A stretch of 44,193 nucleotides of DNA, taken from NCBI GenBank assembly GCA_948562205.1, contig CAOYAN010000016.1:1-44193 (forward strand). The letters run 5' to 3'. Within the stretch, counting starts at the first letter, position 1. The number at the start of each line of letters is the position of its first letter. The stretch is from an uncultured Clostridia bacterium. GTDB lineage: Bacteria; Bacillota; Clostridia; TANB77; CAG-465. The notes below the pieces were generated by a model. It was not told the DNA's origin. It did no database searches and saw only the letters and a program-made list of their open reading frames with translations. Shown one piece after another: positions 41,236 through 44,193 of this stretch. A program made the translations under genes and the position numbers.

Positions 41236-41892
41236 CTACATAATTATACTAAGTATCATACCTATAAATCCAAATACATAAATTAGTGTATCTATACTAC
41301 ATAGAATAATTCCAATTATTGATAAAGCTTTAAGTGAAGATTTAACACCACTAGCCCCAACTACAATTCCTGCAATAGCAAGTATAATTGCAAGATATAG
41401 TGGGAATGGAATAAATATGCATAAAAGCATTATAATCCCTAATACGAAAGATATAATAGCAGATGCCTTCATATCTGGATTTAAACTATATTTTGCCTCT
41501 TTAAGTCCCTCTATACTACTATCCTCATTACTTGCTGTTTTATCACTAGTGTTTCTATTTATAACATTTTCATCTGATGCATTAAATAGTACAATTATAC
41601 TATTAATAATTCCTTTTAATTCTTTTTTAGGAACACACGCAACATAATCACTGTCTACGCCATATTCCTTTCCAAAAGCTTTTATAAAAGCTACAACTTT
41701 TAATACACCATCTTTTATATATATTTTCATATATTGTGGACTAGTAAATCCAGGTACTGCATTTTTTACTAATACCTCTTCTTTATTATATTTTTTATTT
41801 TTATACCCATTTTTTTCTAAAAATCCAAGCATTATTTTATTTATTTCTTCTTCTGACTTATCTGTTTTAATCACAAGTATTTGTCTTGCCAT
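41236..41892 (-). CDS. hypothetical protein with C-terminal membrane domain
   Basis: Not assigned. 218 residues. The N-terminal ~100 residues are a soluble alpha/beta domain (LVIKTDKSEEEINKIMLGFL; PQYMKIYIKDGVLKVVAFI). A polar linker follows (NTSDKTASNEDSSIEGLKE). The C-terminal ~80 residues hold three or four hydrophobic segments with small residues (AIISFVLGIIMLLCIF; LAIILAIAGIVVGASG), similar to DUF4190-type membrane domains. SD GGGG before the ATG. It starts ~10 bases after uvrB and shares its terminator. Confidence 0.8.
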   Translation of the reverse strand: MARQILVIKTDKSEEEINKIMLGFLEKNGYKNKKYNKEEVLVKNAVPGFTSPQYMKIYIKDGVLKVVAFIKAFGKEYGVDSDYVACVPKKELKGIINSIIVLFNASDENVINRNTSDKTASNEDSSIEGLKEAKYSLNPDMKASAIISFVLGIIMLLCIFIPFPLYLAIILAIAGIVVGASGVKSSLKALSIIGIILCSIDTLIYVFGFIGMILSIIM

Positions 41893-41902
41893 AATACAAC
41901 CC

Positions 41903-43858
41903 CTATCCTTTCATATTTTTAAGTTCTTCAATAAAATCCCTGATTTGCGCAGCTTTTTCGAATTCATATTTTCTTGCATACATCATCATTTCTTGAGTAA
42001 GTCTATCGATTGATTCTTCTATACTCTCCCCTTTCTTAATATCTATTTTATTTGACTCACTCTCTTCAAAAGTAGCTTTTACGCTATCTCTTACATCCTT
42101 AATTATAGTTTGTGGTACTATACCATGTTTTTCATTATATGCCATTTGTATTTTTCTTCTTCTATTTGTTTCATGAATTGCATTTTCCATAGATTCTGTT
42201 AACTCATCAGCATACATTATAACTCTACCTCTTGAATTTCTTGCAGCCCTACCAATTATCTGTATAAGTGATCTCTCACTTCTCAAAAATCCTTCTTTAT
42301 CTGCATCAAGTATTGCTACAAGAGAAACTTCTGGAATATCTAGTCCCTCTCTAAGTAAATTTATACCAACAAGTACATCAAATTTTCCAAGTCTTAAATC
42401 TCTTATAATCTCTAATCTATCTAAGGCTTCTATATCAGAGTGCATATACCTTACTCTAATTTTCTTATCACTAAAATAACTAGATAATTCTTCAGCCATT
42501 TTTTTAGTAAGTGTAGTAACAAGTACTCTCTCTCCTCTATTTACTACCTCATTTATATTTAAAACTAAATCTTCTATTTGCCCATCTGTTGGCTTTACGG
42601 CAATTTCTGGATCAAGTAACCCAGTTGGCCTTATAATTTGTTCTGCTAAATTTTTAGAATGTTCACCCTCATAGTCCGCAGGAGTTGCACTAACAAATAT
42701 TCTCCTTTTTGCTCTTTTTTCCCACTCATTAAATTTAAGTGGTCTGTTATCAAATGCAGATGGTAATCTAAATCCATTATCTACAAGTGATTCTTTTCTT
42801 GCCCTATCTCCATTATACATACCACGAATTTGAGGAATTGTTACATGTGACTCATCTATTACAACTAAAAAATCATCTCCAAAATAATCAAAAAGTGTAT
42901 ATGGAGTGCTCCCGCTCTCTCGCCCTGTAAGAACTGCTGAATAGTTTTCAATTCCTTGACAAAATCCTGTCTCTTTTAACATTTCAATATCAAAATTAGT
43001 TCTTTGTTCAATTCTATATGCTTCAACTATTTTATCTTGATCTTTAAAGTATTTTATTCTCTCTTCTAATTCTTTTTGTATTTTTGGTATTGCTATATCA
43101 ATCTTTTCTTTTTGAATAACATAATGTGACTTTGGATATATAAATTCATGTTTTGAAGTAGCAGTAACTTTACCTGTTATAGGCTCTATAAGGCAAACCC
43201 TATCAATTTCATCACCAAAAAATTCAAGCCTTATTGCTGCGTCAGAACTATCTGCTGGAAATATATCTACTATATCTCCTTTTACTCTAAAATTTCCTCT
43301 TAAAAACTCCATGTCACTTCTTGTATATTGCATCTCAATTAATCTATTTAATACCTCATCTCTTGATTTTTGCATACCAGGTCTTACTGATAAAACCATA
43401 TTTGAATAATCATCTGGTGAACCAAGTGAGTATATAGAAGATACACTAGCAATAATTATAACATCTTTTCTCTCAAATAATGCAGCTGTTGCACTATGAC
43501 GTAATTTATCTATTTCATCATTTATACTACTATCTTTTTCAATATAAGTATCAGTTGATGCAATATATGCTTCTGGTTGATAATAATCGTAGTAGGATAT
43601 AAAATACTCTACTGCATTCTCAGGGAAAAACTCTTTAAACTCACTATATAATTGTCCAGCTAAAGTTTTATTATGTGTCATTATTATAGTTGGTTTTTGA
43701 ACCTGTTCAATAACATTTGCTATTGTAAAAGTTTTTCCAGAACCTGTAACACCTAATAGTGTCTGATCATCATATCCTTTTTTAATTCCATCAACTAATG
43801 TTTTTATCGCCTCAGGTTGATCTCCTGTTGGCTTAAATTTTGAATGTAATTTAAACAT
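41903..43858 (-). CDS. uvrB: excinuclease ABC subunit B
   Basis: DNA-damage recognition helicase of nucleotide excision repair. Seen: FKPTGDQPEAIKTLV, Walker A (GVTGSGKTF, ~residue 40), the beta-hairpin region (YYDYYQPEAYI), the DESH box (VVIDESHVT), helicase motifs V-VI (GINLLREGLDIPEV, QIIGRAARN) and a C-terminal UVR motif for UvrC (MMYARKYEFEKAAQIRDFI). The longer frame begins with a TTG inside the SD; the ATG at 43858 is 5 bases after GGAGG. 651 residues, normal. Confidence 0.97.
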   Translation of the reverse strand: MFKLHSKFKPTGDQPEAIKTLVDGIKKGYDDQTLLGVTGSGKTFTIANVIEQVQKPTIIMTHNKTLAGQLYSEFKEFFPENAVEYFISYYDYYQPEAYIASTDTYIEKDSSINDEIDKLRHSATAALFERKDVIIIASVSSIYSLGSPDDYSNMVLSVRPGMQKSRDEVLNRLIEMQYTRSDMEFLRGNFRVKGDIVDIFPADSSDAAIRLEFFGDEIDRVCLIEPITGKVTATSKHEFIYPKSHYVIQKEKIDIAIPKIQKELEERIKYFKDQDKIVEAYRIEQRTNFDIEMLKETGFCQGIENYSAVLTGRESGSTPYTLFDYFGDDFLVVIDESHVTIPQIRGMYNGDRARKESLVDNGFRLPSAFDNRPLKFNEWEKRAKRRIFVSATPADYEGEHSKNLAEQIIRPTGLLDPEIAVKPTDGQIEDLVLNINEVVNRGERVLVTTLTKKMAEELSSYFSDKKIRVRYMHSDIEALDRLEIIRDLRLGKFDVLVGINLLREGLDIPEVSLVAILDADKEGFLRSERSLIQIIGRAARNSRGRVIMYADELTESMENAIHETNRRRKIQMAYNEKHGIVPQTIIKDVRDSVKATFEESESNKIDIKKGESIEESIDRLTQEMMMYARKYEFEKAAQIRDFIEELKNMKG

Positions 43859-43974
43859 CTTTTCCTCCAAATAATCTATATTAATTTTAATGTAGTTTGA
43901 TCTATAGTTACATATGTGGACTTATAACATCTTTTATAACTCTTTCATTTTCTTTTATTATTCCTCTTTATATG

Positions 43975-44003
43975 ATTATACTAGCTTGTATATACTTTTG
44001 CAA
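43975..44003 (-). promoter_or_regulatory. promoter of uvrB
   Basis: On the minus strand TTGCAA (44003-43998), 17 bp, TATAAT (43980-43975). The leader to the ATG is ~110 nt. It contains an ACATATGT palindrome (43910-43917) but no clear LexA box. Confidence 0.75.
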
Positions 44004-44193
44004 TACCTTTTAAATTTTATTTTTCATTTTATTACTTGACATATTTTAAAACATTAGTTTTATACTCTACTTATAATATATATTTTCTCCATTTTCCTAT
44101 TTTATATATTTTTTATGCAAAATACATATCTTTTATATTCAGCTTTGAGGAGTAATTTTTTTTCGCAAAGAAAATATTAAAATACCAACATTT
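44004..44193. other. right-edge intergenic sequence
   Basis: AT-rich. A plus-strand TTGACA (44036-44041) and the palindrome AAACATTAGTTT (44049-44060) could belong to a gene to the right of the window. No coding sequence is supported here. Confidence 0.4.

Noticed and set aside
1..44193. CRISPR arrays, tRNA or rRNA genes
   Set aside because: No regularly spaced direct repeats and no cloverleaf or rRNA-like segments were found by reading the intergenic regions.

Overview
The window looks like chromosomal DNA of a low-GC, spore-forming member of the Clostridia. The DNA is very AT-rich, Shine-Dalgarno (SD) sequences are strong (GGAGG, GGAGGTG), promoters are of the sigma-A type (TTGACA/TATAAT, 16-18 bp spacers), and rho-independent terminators are common. 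Three sporulation genes (dpaB, yabP, yabQ) indicate endospore formation. Species cannot be named from the sequence. Nearly all recognised genes are core housekeeping genes, with a few accessory insertions between them.

Layout: 1-144 is the 5' flank of a repeat-family gene lying left of the window. 233-7494 (minus): argS, an RNHCP zinc protein, two small unknown genes, a TGS/uridine-kinase-type nucleoside kinase, rho and rimO. 7836-8485 (plus): orphan dpaB behind a sigma-K-type promoter. 8707-9315: lexA. 9583-10287 (plus): a coiled-coil protein. 10357-13594 (minus): pfkA, mtn and an rpe-alkD gene fusion. 13811-15337 (plus): a beta-CASP metallo-beta-lactamase nuclease. 15375-20433 (minus): rsgA, prkC, stp, rlmN, with a candidate structured RNA on the plus strand between rsgA and prkC. 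21165-22943: an HD hydrolase and fmt. 23041-25365: a tandem pair of Rpn-type PD-(D/E)XK nuclease genes. 25372-33142 (minus): an anchored protein, def, a membrane protein, ftsK/spoIIIE, a coiled-coil protein, rsmD, a prolyl-tRNA editing protein, pdp and an anchored protein. 33306-34428: a third rpn. 34500-35079: a broken surface-protein gene. 35405-38261 (plus): asnB and two paralogous unknown proteins. 38396-38917: an interrupted MecA-like gene. 39102-39902 (plus): a VanW-domain protein. 39951-43858 (minus): divIC, yabQ, yabP, a membrane protein and uvrB.

How the genes fit together: def, fmt, rlmN, stp, prkC, rsgA and rpe lie in the order familiar from Bacillus (def-fmt-rsmB-rlmN-prpC-prkC-rsgA-rpe). 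Here that block has been opened by the rpn pair between def and fmt and by the beta-CASP gene and candidate RNA around rsgA. The yabP-yabQ-divIC order is also canonical for spore formers.

The most unusual material is the Rpn family. There are three gene copies in the window plus the flank of a fourth. All four flanks carry the same 50-nt element containing a -35 box at fixed distance from TATAAT. The three genes in the window also share a second, extended -10 promoter overlapping the annotated start, a possible internal start for a C-terminal 'RpnS-like' product, and interchangeable C-terminal tails. Two copies match over 1,073 bp with one visible mismatch yet end in different tails, and the third has its tail shifted into the -1 frame at an A7 run. 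Other items worth a second look are the Rpe-AlkD fusion, the structured RNA at 16370-16487, and the orphan dpaB with a sigma-K-type promoter.
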